Part shown: piece by piece, positions 49,910-58,570 of the stretch | How the letters are laid out: each line of letters begins with the position of its first letter | Numbering within the stretch: the first letter of the stretch is position 1 | NCBI RefSeq assembly: GCF_013085465.1 | Contig: NZ_CP049838.1 | Span: 3,658,001-3,722,000, forward strand | From: Streptomyces asoensis | GTDB lineage: Bacteria > Actinomycetota > Actinomycetes > Streptomycetales > Streptomycetaceae | DNA: 64,000 bases | Direction: 5' to 3' | Made by a program: the position numbers and the translations under genes | Notes under the pieces: generated by a model | The model's database searches: none | The model's input: the letters and a program-made list of their open reading frames with translations, nothing else | Told to the model about the DNA's origin: nothing

Positions 49910-51715
49910 TCACCTGCGGCCGCCCTTCCTCAGGAGCAGCTCCGTGTTGCGGTCCTTCGCGTCGCCCGCCAGCCGTGCCCCGTCGAAGCGGGCGTTCGCG
50001 GACAGCTCGCGGTAGAGGGCCGCCAGGCCGGTCTGGGAGAGGTCGGTGTGGTCCGTGCGGTGCGGGGCGGACGACTCGATGAGGGTGGTGTGGATCGAGA
50101 GGGTGCCGTCCTTGTTGTCCACCAGCTCGACGATCCGGGCGAGCTGCGGGAACTCCACATGGGAGGCCGTGGAGATCTCCCAGAAGGTGCCGCCCTCGGC
50201 GGATCCCTCGCCGGATCCCTTGTGCGGGGTGATGTCGTTGCGGTGGATGTGGCCGTTGATCCAGGCCAGGACGTTGGGGTGGCGGCCGAGCAGCGCGGTC
50301 AGCTCGGCTCCGTCGTGGCGGCGCTCGGCCGGGCGGGCCGGGTCGGGGCGGGTGTTGGACATGCTCTTGCCGGTGTGGTGGCTGAAGACGACGGCGTACG
50401 CGTCCCGGTGGGCCCGCAGCGTCTCGTCCAGCCAGTTCAGCTGCGCCGTGCCGATGGAGCCGTCGTAGTGGCCGCCGGGGTCGGTGGTGTCGAGGCTGAC
50501 GCCGATCACGCCGTCGGCGATCGGGAAGGTGTGGTACTGCGTGCCGGCGTCCAGGTTCGCGGCCGTGTAGCCGTGGCCGACCGGTCCGCCCACGCCCTTG
50601 TGGGCCGGGTCCAGATGGGCCCGGAGGTATTCGGCGGGGGTGTACGGGGCCCGTCGTTCGTCCGGGGTTACGGCGCGGGACTTGCGGGCGTACGTCTTCA
50701 GCAGGTCGCGGATGACCTCGCCCCGTGGGTCCTTGTCCCGGCTGATGCTCTGCTGGAGTTTCGCGGCCTCGGCGGCGCTCAGCTCCATCAGTTTGCGGCC
50801 GCCCACCGCGTACTCGGCGAGGTAGGGGTCGCCGTGCGCGTAGCAACCCAGCGGCATCGCGTCGTGGTTGCCGACGGTGGGGTACCAGGGCAGGTTCAGG
50901 CCGGGGCTGCGCACCTCGCGGATCGCGGCCGCGAGGAAGCCGTCCAGGTGCGGGAAACCGCGCTGTTTGTAGGCGTCACGTGTGGTCGAGTCGGGCTGCC
51001 AGTACAGAGGCACGCCGCTGTTCTGGACGCCCTCGTAGTGGCGCGGGTCACCGGAGTCGGGGGTGATACGGCCACCGCTCATCACCTTCAGGTACCACTC
51101 CAGCTCGGTGTGGGCGTTGTTGTCGGTGTTGTCGCCGGTGGTGATGACGAAGTCCAGCGGGGCGCCGGTGACGGGGGCCGTCCGGAGGGCGTTGACCCGC
51201 TCCACCAGCGCGACCGCGCCCTGCACGGTGAGCGCCTCCTGGGGACGCCAGGCGATCTCGCTCGCGGCCCGCAGGTACTCCAGGCGCAGCGGGTGCTGGC
51301 TGTCGATCAGGTGCAGGTCGGTGAGCTGGACGAAGGCGGCGAGGGTCGTACGGCGGCCCGCCCGGCCTGTCACGGGCGCGGCCAGGTCGCCGCGGACGAC
51401 GCGCCGCCAGCCCGGAGCGCTGCCGAGGCGCCGGTACCCGGAGCCGGCTCGCGCGGCGGCGACGGAGGCGAGGGTGGTGCCCTTGGTGTAGGGGGCGGAG
51501 GGCGCGGCGGGCACGGCGGGCGCCTGCGCGGCCTCCCTGGCCGGGGCGGCCGGCGCCGGAGCGGCGGCCGGTGGCCTCGCGGGAGCCGCCTCGCTGTCGG
51601 TGGGGCGCAGGGCGTAGCCGACGCCCGCGGAGACGGAGACGGCCGCGGTGGCGGCGAGGACGGTACGACGGTCGACCCCCAGGACGGAGGACGTGACAGA
51701 GCGTGTGCGCGGCAT
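49910..51715 (-). CDS. Secreted metallophosphoesterase, PPA1498/TIGR03767 family
   Basis: A 601-residue exported phosphoesterase. A Tat-type signal (VDRRTVLAATAAVSVSAGVGYAL, residues 13-36) and an Ala/Pro-rich linker (residues 40-75) precede the domain. The metallophosphoesterase motifs are QLTDLHLIDSQHP (D-x-H), TTGDNTDN (GDxxD), PTVGNHDAMPLG (GNHD), FSHHTGKS and WINGHIHRN (GHxH). The family name is from memory. The substrate is unknown. Start: ATG 51715 with GGGGAGA upstream. The frame is open 64 codons further upstream without coding character. It is adjacent to the glycosyltransferase remnant. Confidence 0.9.
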   Translation of the reverse strand: MPRTRSVTSSVLGVDRRTVLAATAAVSVSAGVGYALRPTDSEAAPARPPAAAPAPAAPAREAAQAPAVPAAPSAPYTKGTTLASVAAARAGSGYRRLGSAPGWRRVVRGDLAAPVTGRAGRRTTLAAFVQLTDLHLIDSQHPLRLEYLRAASEIAWRPQEALTVQGAVALVERVNALRTAPVTGAPLDFVITTGDNTDNNAHTELEWYLKVMSGGRITPDSGDPRHYEGVQNSGVPLYWQPDSTTRDAYKQRGFPHLDGFLAAAIREVRSPGLNLPWYPTVGNHDAMPLGCYAHGDPYLAEYAVGGRKLMELSAAEAAKLQQSISRDKDPRGEVIRDLLKTYARKSRAVTPDERRAPYTPAEYLRAHLDPAHKGVGGPVGHGYTAANLDAGTQYHTFPIADGVIGVSLDTTDPGGHYDGSIGTAQLNWLDETLRAHRDAYAVVFSHHTGKSMSNTRPDPARPAERRHDGAELTALLGRHPNVLAWINGHIHRNDITPHKGSGEGSAEGGTFWEISTASHVEFPQLARIVELVDNKDGTLSIHTTLIESSAPHRTDHTDLSQTGLAALYRELSANARFDGARLAGDAKDRNTELLLRKGGRR

Positions 51716-51966
51716 GGCGCGATCTCCCCGAGTGCGAACGCGTCGACGGTGGGCGCGGGCGGTCGCGGCAGCGAACGTCCCGCTCCCTCGGATGCTCGAC
51801 ACCGGGAGTGGCCTGCGCGTGAACGCCTTCGCAACGGGCAACGCCGATCGCGTACGTGGATCTCGGGGGCCCCGATCGGACCGGGGCGGACCTCGGCTGC
51901 TCCGCACACCGCCCGGAGCCGGTCACTCCGCGTTCATCTCACGGGGTATCGCTCACCGGGTTCGGC

Positions 51967-52443
51967 TCATACCCCGGGGCCGGTCGGCGGGGGCGCGAAC
52001 ACCCGCCCGTCCACCGGCCGTTCGTGCCACAGCTTCAGCGCGATGTCGACCAGCCGGACCCGGGTGAGGGCGGGGACCGCGTCCAGGTCGTGCCAGGCGG
52101 CCAGGTCGGTGGAGCCGTTCACCTCGTTGCGCAGTTCGCCTCCGACGACCCGGACCTCGTAGACGACCCGGACGCCGTGGCGGTCCACGGGACGGCGCAG
52201 TCCCCGGCGGCGGAAGGTGCGGTGGGAGGAGTCGATGCCGAGCAGGCCGGTCACCTCGACGCGGTAGCCGGTCTCCTCGTCCAGTTCGCGCACGACGGTG
52301 TCGAGGGGGTCCTCGCCGTGCTCCATGCCACCGCCGGGCAGCACCCATTCAGGGGTGCCGTCGGGGGCCGGCGAGCGGGCGAGCAGGAGCTGTCCGTCAC
52401 GGACGCAGACGGCATAGGCCGCCACCCTCAACTTCTTGCGCAT
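51967..52443 (-). CDS. Nudix hydrolase
   Basis: A 158-residue Nudix-family pyrophosphohydrolase. The Nudix box is complete: GGGMEHGEDPLDTVVRELDEETGY (the REL-EE-G core is visible in RELDEETGY). It also contains WVLPGGGME just before it. The substrate cannot be inferred from sequence. The stop lies 250 bp from the metallophosphoesterase start. The PNPOx-like gene is on the same strand upstream, nine bases away. Confidence 0.9.
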   Translation of the reverse strand: MRKKLRVAAYAVCVRDGQLLLARSPAPDGTPEWVLPGGGMEHGEDPLDTVVRELDEETGYRVEVTGLLGIDSSHRTFRRRGLRRPVDRHGVRVVYEVRVVGGELRNEVNGSTDLAAWHDLDAVPALTRVRLVDIALKLWHERPVDGRVFAPPPTGPGV

Positions 52444-52452
52444 GGAGGGACG

Positions 52453-53430
52453 CTAGCCGGTCGGATCCGGGTTCGCAGGGGAGTATTCCGGGGCGGACCA
52501 GCGCAGCGGGAGCGCGCCGGGGGTGTCGACCGCCTCCGTGACGGTGAAGTGGACCCTACGTTCGCCGTCGGGGGCGAACCGGGTGCGGGCCTCGCCCGTG
52601 AGCTGGAGGGTGCGGCCCGTCGTCCAGTCGAGGAACAGCAGGCCGGCGCGGGGGTCCGTGACGAGGTTGCCGAGGGTGAGGAACATGGAGTTGCCGGGGT
52701 GGTCGCGCCAGGTCAGAGTGCGCGGTGAAGTGACGTGCACGAAGCCGGGGTTGCCGCCGCGGTGGCTGACTTCGACGCCGGTGCCGCCGGGCTGGACGGT
52801 GGCGAGGAAGAAGGTGTCGGCGGCGGCGAGGAACTCCCGCTGCCCGGCGGTCGGTTCGGCGCTGCGGCGCGGGCTGCCGGGCGAGCGGTCGACCATCTCG
52901 CAGGTCTCCCTGCGCTGCACGTACTTGGGGCAGTTGGCGAACACCCGTTCGGTCTCGACGGCGAAACCGCGCGGGGTGGGCCGCAGCCGGCCGTTCAGCC
53001 GTACCCGGCGTCGCGTGCGCGGATCGAGGGCGATCGTGCCCACGGGAGTCCCGGGGGTGGCCAGCGCCGCCGCGAGGGGGTCGGCCGGGGGCGGCCCGTC
53101 CGCACCGCTCGACGTGTACGTGCGGGAGGTGCCGGTGGCGACCGAGATCCGGCGGGGGCCGGTGGCCCGGACGAACCCGGGGGCGCCCGTGACCGCCGAC
53201 GCCCACACCCGGCCGTCGACCGGGTCGGCCGCGCCCAGCACCAACAGCGGCTGGAGCTCCAGGAAGGCGGCGACGACCGGCCTGATGCCCTCGCCGATCG
53301 CCCGACCCATGTGATCGGCGAGGTCACGGACCCCGACGCGGTCCTGAACCGCACGCGAGCCGGAGTGGTAGACGCCCATGAGTTGCTCGACCTCCTCGGC
53401 CCCGGCGGTGCGGCCCCCTCGGCCCTGCAC
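52453..53430 (-). CDS. Pyridoxamine 5'-phosphate oxidase-like FMN-binding protein
   Basis: A 325-residue protein with a long N-terminal domain (VYHSGSRAVQDRVGVRDLAD...) and a C-terminal PNPOx-like split-barrel (REFLAAADTFFLATVQPGG, GFVHVTSPRTLTWRDHPGN, NLVTDPRAGLLFLDW). The latter fits flavin- or F420-binding oxidoreductases. CPKYVQRRE (about residue 168) is shared with several flavin-reductase-like relatives. The substrate is unknown. It is divergent from the CGNR gene across a 99-bp spacer with an inverted repeat. It is probably co-transcribed with the Nudix gene. Confidence 0.82.
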   Translation of the reverse strand: MQGRGGRTAGAEEVEQLMGVYHSGSRAVQDRVGVRDLADHMGRAIGEGIRPVVAAFLELQPLLVLGAADPVDGRVWASAVTGAPGFVRATGPRRISVATGTSRTYTSSGADGPPPADPLAAALATPGTPVGTIALDPRTRRRVRLNGRLRPTPRGFAVETERVFANCPKYVQRRETCEMVDRSPGSPRRSAEPTAGQREFLAAADTFFLATVQPGGTGVEVSHRGGNPGFVHVTSPRTLTWRDHPGNSMFLTLGNLVTDPRAGLLFLDWTTGRTLQLTGEARTRFAPDGERRVHFTVTEAVDTPGALPLRWSAPEYSPANPDPTG

Positions 53431-53443
53431 CGATCACGGGACT

Positions 53444-53471
53444 TAACCTCTCACCTTCAAGTTAAAGGTTA
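53444..53471. promoter_or_regulatory. Inverted repeat in the PNPOx-CGNR divergent promoter
   Basis: TAACCT (53444-53449) and AGGTTA (53466-53471) form an inverted repeat. ACCTTCAAGTTAAAGGT lies nested inside as a second near-palindrome. It sits in the shared promoter of two divergent genes and could bind the CGNR regulator. Confidence 0.45.
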
Positions 53472-53529
53472 GACTCGAGCGTGTCAACCGGTCACGTACT
53501 CTTGAGCGGTTAGCACGGAAGGAGCCCCG

Positions 53530-54069
53530 ATGTCCGCCACCGCCCCCGATCCCCGCCCCCTCACCGGCGAGCCCCTCGCGCTCGACCTGCTCAACACGCG
53601 GTGGGTACGGGAGGGCGCCGTACAGGATCTGCTGCGGGACCCGGACGGGCTCGCCGTGTGGCTCGCCGCGAACGGGCTGGACGGGCGGTTCGCGGCCGAC
53701 GCGGCGACCCTGCGGCACACCCTCCAGGCACGCGACGCGATCGAGGCCGCGGTGGACGGCCCGGCGGACACCGTCGGCGTCGACACCGTGCTCGGACACG
53801 GACGGATCCGACCCACCCTCACCGCCGAAGGACCCGGCGAGCGGCCCGAGTTCAGGGACGACGCCTGGGGGCCCGGCTGGCTGGCCGCCCGGAACTACCT
53901 GGAGTTGCTCTCCGCCGCCCCCGACCGGATCCGCGGCTGCGCGCACGAGGCCTGCGTGCTGCACTTCTTCGACACCTCACGCAACGGCACCCGCCGCTGG
54001 TGCTCCATGGCAGCCTGCGGCAACCGCGCGAAGGCCTCCCGGCACTACGCCCGCGCCAAGGACGTCTGA
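53530..54069 (+). CDS. CGNR zinc-finger (ABATE-type) regulator
   Basis: A 179-residue protein of the actinobacterial family with an N-terminal ABATE domain (GEPLALDLLNTRWV) and a C-terminal CGNR zinc finger (CAHEACVLHFFDTS then RRWCSMAACGNRAKASRHY). The four zinc Cys are in CAHEAC and CSMAAC. The family is thought to regulate transcription and is often paired with oxidoreductases. It stands divergent to the PNPOx-like gene, a likely target. AAGGAGCC lies seven bases before the ATG. Confidence 0.9.
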   Translation: MSATAPDPRPLTGEPLALDLLNTRWVREGAVQDLLRDPDGLAVWLAANGLDGRFAADAATLRHTLQARDAIEAAVDGPADTVGVDTVLGHGRIRPTLTAEGPGERPEFRDDAWGPGWLAARNYLELLSAAPDRIRGCAHEACVLHFFDTSRNGTRRWCSMAACGNRAKASRHYARAKDV

Positions 54070-54193
54070 CACCGCCGACCCGACCGACCGAAACCCGCAC
54101 AACCGGCGAACAGCCCTCTCACAGGGGGCTCGTAGAGGGTTTTCCCCATACATCCATATCGATTCGGTCAACTCTCCCCAAACAGCTGTCCCT

Positions 54194-54298
54194 TAGGTAA
54201 AGCTTTGCGGTCATCCGGGACCGCGTTCCGGACGACCGTGATCAGGCAGGAACGGCCTGGTCACGTGGTGCTCGTTCCTTTACCTACAAGGGATGCCG
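54194..54298 (+). ncRNA. Structured leader with possible pseudoknot upstream of the subtilase
   Basis: The leader can fold into a compact element ending at the ribosome binding site. TAGGTAAAG (54194-54202) pairs with CTTTACCTA (54278-54286), closing it. GCGGTC/GACCGC (54207-54224) is one hairpin. GTGATCAGGC/GCCTGGTCAC (54238-54264, one U-G pair) is another. The second hairpin's loop holds GGAAC (54249-54253), complementary to GTTCC (54225-54229) upstream, a pseudoknot geometry. AAGGGA follows right after the closing stem. I match it to no known riboswitch class. The structure is inferred only from base pairing in this one sequence. Confidence 0.45.
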
Positions 54299-57200
54299 AT
54301 GACCCTCACCCCCCAGCGTGAACCGATATCGGGCGCAAGACGTGTGGCCCGGATAGCCGTGGCCGCGGGCCTGGTGGCCGCGCTGTCCGCAGCCGGGCCG
54401 ATACCCATGGCCTTCTCCGCCGACGCCGGCCAGACCCCGGCGGCGGACCCGGGCGCGAAGTCCGCCCACGACAAGCTCGGCTCCGACGACGCCGACCTCC
54501 TCGCCGAGGCCAAGGCCGCCGGCGACAAGAACGTCACGCTGATGGTCGCGACCGCCCCCGGCCAGACCGAGCAGGTCGCCAAGGAGCTGGACGCGGTCAA
54601 GGGCGGCTCCGTGGGCCAGTCCTACGACAAGGTCGGCTACGTCCGCGCCACCGTCCCGACGGGCAAGGCCGACTCGGCGATCGCCGCCGCGGTCAAGCTG
54701 TCCTCGGTGCACGCCATCGACCTGCGGCAGGACATCGCCCTCGACGACCCGACGCCGAGCGCGGACACCGCGAAGGGCGCCAAGTCCGCCGCGACGACGA
54801 AGACCTACGCCGCGCCGAACAAGAACACCCCCGCCGAGAACCCGTACAACCCGTCCTTCGAGACGGGCGCCGTCGACTTCGTGAAGAAGAACCCGAAGGC
54901 GGACGGCCGCGGTGTCACCATCGGCATCCTCGACTCCGGTGTGGACCTGGCGCACCCCGCGCTCCAGAAGACCACCACCGGCGAGCGCAAGATCGTCGAC
55001 TGGGTGACGGCGACCGACCCGATCATCGACGGCGACGCCTCCTGGCGGGCGATGACGACCTCCGTGTCCGGGCCGAGCTTCACCTTCGGCGGCCGGACCT
55101 GGACGTCGAAGGCCGGCTCGTACCAGGTCAACCTCTTCCGGGAGTCCGCCACCGCGGGCGGTGACGCCAAGGGTGACGTCAACCGCGACGGCGACACCAC
55201 CGACGTGTGGGGCGTCCTGTACGACGCGGCCGCCGGCACGGTCACCGTCGACGTGAACAACAACGGCGACTTCACCGACGACACCGCGATGAAGCCGTAC
55301 AAGGACGGCTACCAGATCGGGTACTTCGGCACCGACAACCCGGCGACCGACGTCGCCGAGCGGCAGCCGTTCGTCGTGCAGATCCGCAAGGACGTGCCGA
55401 TGGACCCGTACGGCGGCGACTGGGTCGGCAAGAAGGCCGACTTCGCCAACATCGGTCTCATCGCCAGCGAGCACGGCACGCACGTCGCCGGCATCACCGC
55501 CGCGAACGGACTGTTCGGCGGCAAGATGAACGGCGCCGCGCCCGGCGCGAAGATCGTCTCCTCCCGCGCCTGTGTCTTCGGCCCGGGCTGCACCAACGTC
55601 GCCCTCACCGAGGGCATGATCGACCTGGTCGCCAACCGCGGTGTCGACATCGTCAACATGTCGATCGGCGGTCTGCCGGGTCTGAACGACGGCAACAACG
55701 CGCGCGCCGAGCTGTACACGCGGCTCATCGACACCTATGGCGTCCAGCTGGTCATCTCGGCCGGCAACGAGGGCCCCGGCGCCAACACCATCGGCGACCC
55801 CGGTCTGGCCGACAAGGTGATCTCGGTCGGCGCGGCCATCTCCAAGGAGACCTGGGCCGCCAACTACGGCTCGCAGGTGACGAAGAAGTACGCGCTGCTG
55901 CCCTTCTCCTCGCGCGGCCCGCGTGAGGACGGCGGCTTCACGCCGACGCTCGTCGCCCCGGGCGCCGCGATCAACACCACGCAGACCTGGCTCGAGGGCG
56001 CCCCGGTCGCCGAGGCGGGCTACCCGCTGCCGGCCGGCTACTCCATGCTCCAGGGCACCTCGATGGCCTCCCCGCAGGCCGCGGGCGCCTCGGCGCTGCT
56101 GATCTCGGCCGCCAAGCAGGCCGAGGTCGCGCTCACCCCGGCGATCCTGCGCACGGCGCTGACCTCGACCGCCGACCACATCAAGGGTCTCCAGGCGTAC
56201 GAGGAGGGCGCGGGCGCCATCAACATCGTGGACGCCTGGAAGTCCATCAAGAAGGGCGCCACCGCCCACGACTACGCCGTCAAGGCGCCGGTCGACACCG
56301 CGCTCGACTTCGCGCTGAAGACGCCGGGCTTCGGCACCGGCATCTACGACCGCGAGGGCGACCTGAAGGCCGGTCAGAAGAAGACGTACGACGTCACCAT
56401 CACCCGTACGTCCGGCGCCGACAAGGCGATCCGCCACGAGCTGCACCTCGAGAACAACGCGGCCGGCACCTTCAAGATCCTCGGCTCCGACGAGGTGAAG
56501 CTGTCGCTGAACAAGCCGGTGACGGTCAAGATCCAGGCCCTGCCGAAGGCCGCGGGCATCGCCAGCGCGATCCTGGAGGTCGACGACCCGAAGACCGAGG
56601 GACTCGACAAGCAGATCCTCAACACGGTCGTGGTCTCGACGCCGGTGAAGTACACGTTCCACGCGTCGGACTCCGTGCAGCGCAACAGCTCGCAGTCCTA
56701 CTTCCTGACCGTGCCCGAGGGCGCGCAGTCGCTGGAGGTCGCGATCGGCGGGCTGAAGGACAAGAGCCAGACCCGGTTCATCTCGATCCACCCGTACGGT
56801 GTCGCGGTCGAGGACAGCTCCACGATCTACTGCTACAACAACTACCTCGACGGCAACGGGTGCAGGCCCGACGCCCGTTCGTACCAGAACCCGCAGCCCG
56901 GGGTCTGGGAGATCGAGGTCGAGTCGCGCCGCACCTCGCCGCTGCTCGACAACCCGTACCAGCTGGACGCCACCGTCTACGGCGCGGTCTTCGACCCGGC
57001 GACCGTGACCGTGCCCGAGGCGAAGGTCGGCACCCCGGCCCCCGTCTCCTGGAAGGTCACGAACAACTTCGCCGCCATCGACGGCAAGCTGGCCGGCGGC
57101 CCGCTCGGCTCGTCCAAGTCGGCCCGCCCGACCATCGCCAACGGCGCGACCGAGACCACCACGGTCGAGGTCCCGGCCGGCGCCAAGTCGCTGGACGTCT

Positions 57201-57610
57201 CCATCGGCAACGTCTCCGACGCCTCCGCCGACCTGGACCTGACGGTCTACGACGCGGACGGCAACCAGGTCGCCCAGCAGGCCGACGGTGACTCGGAGGA
57301 GGCGGTCTCCATCCCGTCGCCCGCCGCCGGCACGTACACCATCGAGGTCGCGGGCTACTCGGTCCCGGCCGGCACGACGGCGTACGACTACCTGGACGTG
57401 TTCTTCTCGTCCTCGCTCGGCACCGTCACCGTCGACGAGTCGACGCCGGTGAAGCTCGGCACGGGTGCCTCGGCGTCGGTCTCCGCGACCGTCACCGCCG
57501 CGGCCGCCGCGCCCGAGGGCCGGGCCTTCTTCGGCCAGGTCCAGCTGGTGAACGCGCGGGGCACCGTCGCGGGCATCGGCAACGTGGCCATCGAGAAGGT
57601 CACTCCGTAA
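54299..57610 (+). CDS. Large secreted subtilisin-family serine protease
   Basis: A 1,103-residue S8 protease. A signal peptide (ARRVARIAVAAGLVAALSAAG, about residues 9-34) and an I9-like propeptide (residues 50-170) precede the catalytic domain. The triad lies in GILDSGVD (Asp212), EHGTHVAG (His392) and GTSMASPQ (Ser588). The oxyanion Asn is in SAGNEGPG. A large insertion (about 230-340) separates Asp and His. The C-terminal half holds beta-sandwich and PPC-like domains. Start: ATG 54299 has AAGGGA five bases upstream; the ATG at 54293 overlaps that site. The gene stands alone with its own leader and terminator. Confidence 0.93.
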   Translation: MTLTPQREPISGARRVARIAVAAGLVAALSAAGPIPMAFSADAGQTPAADPGAKSAHDKLGSDDADLLAEAKAAGDKNVTLMVATAPGQTEQVAKELDAVKGGSVGQSYDKVGYVRATVPTGKADSAIAAAVKLSSVHAIDLRQDIALDDPTPSADTAKGAKSAATTKTYAAPNKNTPAENPYNPSFETGAVDFVKKNPKADGRGVTIGILDSGVDLAHPALQKTTTGERKIVDWVTATDPIIDGDASWRAMTTSVSGPSFTFGGRTWTSKAGSYQVNLFRESATAGGDAKGDVNRDGDTTDVWGVLYDAAAGTVTVDVNNNGDFTDDTAMKPYKDGYQIGYFGTDNPATDVAERQPFVVQIRKDVPMDPYGGDWVGKKADFANIGLIASEHGTHVAGITAANGLFGGKMNGAAPGAKIVSSRACVFGPGCTNVALTEGMIDLVANRGVDIVNMSIGGLPGLNDGNNARAELYTRLIDTYGVQLVISAGNEGPGANTIGDPGLADKVISVGAAISKETWAANYGSQVTKKYALLPFSSRGPREDGGFTPTLVAPGAAINTTQTWLEGAPVAEAGYPLPAGYSMLQGTSMASPQAAGASALLISAAKQAEVALTPAILRTALTSTADHIKGLQAYEEGAGAINIVDAWKSIKKGATAHDYAVKAPVDTALDFALKTPGFGTGIYDREGDLKAGQKKTYDVTITRTSGADKAIRHELHLENNAAGTFKILGSDEVKLSLNKPVTVKIQALPKAAGIASAILEVDDPKTEGLDKQILNTVVVSTPVKYTFHASDSVQRNSSQSYFLTVPEGAQSLEVAIGGLKDKSQTRFISIHPYGVAVEDSSTIYCYNNYLDGNGCRPDARSYQNPQPGVWEIEVESRRTSPLLDNPYQLDATVYGAVFDPATVTVPEAKVGTPAPVSWKVTNNFAAIDGKLAGGPLGSSKSARPTIANGATETTTVEVPAGAKSLDVSIGNVSDASADLDLTVYDADGNQVAQQADGDSEEAVSIPSPAAGTYTIEVAGYSVPAGTTAYDYLDVFFSSSLGTVTVDESTPVKLGTGASASVSATVTAAAAAPEGRAFFGQVQLVNARGTVAGIGNVAIEKVTP

Positions 57611-57663
57611 CCGGTACCGGTTGAACCGGTCGACCGACAGTGGTCGACCGGTAGTGATCGACA

Positions 57664-57693
57664 GGGGCGGGCGTCCACCAGGGCGCCCGCCCT
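57664..57693. terminator. Terminator between the subtilase and the anti-sigma-like gene
   Basis: GGGCGGGCG (57665-57673) and CGCCCGCCC (57684-57692) form a nine-pair stem around a ten-base loop. Two GGTCGACCG palindromes lie just upstream (57628-57654). Confidence 0.85.
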
Positions 57694-57717
57694 TCGCCGT
57701 GTCACGGCATGCCGCGC

Positions 57718-58569
57718 CTATTCGCAGGTGACGCCCTCCGTCTCGGGCAGGGCCCGGGTGAGCGCCTCTCGCTCGGGGGCGATGTCGGGCTCGCCGACCG
57801 CCCAGACGTCGGGGGTGGTGGACCCCTTCGACAGCGCGACCAGGACGTGGTCACCCTCGCGCAGCAGCGGGTCCATGTCCGCCTCCATCACGAAGTCGAC
57901 CTCGGGCCCGCTCCCGGCCGGCCGGTAGGCGTGGGTGACATGCAGGGTGACCCGCTCCCGGGTGGTGCCCGCCACCCGGCGGACGTCCGTCACTTCCCCC
58001 TCGACGACGAGCCGGGCGCAGGCCAGATAGCCGGGGTCGCCCAGGAGGCTCGCGCCGTCGCCCGCCGAGGCGTCGGCCTTCTCGTCGGACGCCGCCCCGC
58101 TGTCGGCGCTCTTGCTCGACGCGCTGCCGGCCACCCCCTGGCCGACCTGGACGACCACCCACCCGCCTCCGAGCACCAGCGCACCGGCGGCGGCCACGCC
58201 GACGAGCCGCAGGGCGAGGGGACGGACCCGGCGCGGTGGGCGCAGCTGCCGTACCGGGGCGGGCGCCGGGGCCGGCGTCGGCTCGCGCACCGGCTCCGTC
58301 AGGACGTCCGCGAGGACGCCGAGCTGCTCGCGCAGGAGCGCCACGTCGGCGGTCGCCGAGCGGTGGGCGGCCAGGTAGGCGGAATCGGCGCGGGCTTCCT
58401 CGGAGAGGCCGGAGGGAGGCACGTCGAGGACGGCGGCCATCAACGCGTCCATACCGTCGTATCCCTCCTGTCCGTCCTGGCCCTCGTACGGGTCGTGGCT
58501 CTCGTCGTGCGGTTCGTATCCGGGTCCTGGTTGTTCTGGTTGTCCTGGCTGTCCGGGCAGGGCGGTCAC
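57718..58569 (-). CDS. Single-pass membrane protein paired with an ECF sigma factor (anti-sigma-like)
   Basis: A 283-residue bitopic protein. The cytoplasmic N-terminus (1-118) has a Gln/Pro/Gly-rich start and a helical segment (ALMAAVLDVPPSGLSEEARADS). A membrane helix (about 119-141, LVGVAAAGALVLGGGWVVVQV) and an exterior C-terminal domain with two cysteines (YLACARLV and GVTCE) follow. The position one base downstream of the sigma gene with GTG start suggests a co-regulator or anti-sigma factor. It lacks the HxxxCxxC zinc motif of ZAS anti-sigma factors, so this is inference. Confidence 0.7.
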   Translation of the reverse strand: MTALPGQPGQPEQPGPGYEPHDESHDPYEGQDGQEGYDGMDALMAAVLDVPPSGLSEEARADSAYLAAHRSATADVALLREQLGVLADVLTEPVREPTPAPAPAPVRQLRPPRRVRPLALRLVGVAAAGALVLGGGWVVVQVGQGVAGSASSKSADSGAASDEKADASAGDGASLLGDPGYLACARLVVEGEVTDVRRVAGTTRERVTLHVTHAYRPAGSGPEVDFVMEADMDPLLREGDHVLVALSKGSTTPDVWAVGEPDIAPEREALTRALPETEGVTCE

Positions 58570-58570
58570 G

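Noticed and set aside
54194..54298. Subtilase leader as a c-di-AMP (ydaO-type) riboswitch
   Set aside because: The characteristic conserved bases of that class, as I remember them, are not found. Kept only as an unknown structured leader.
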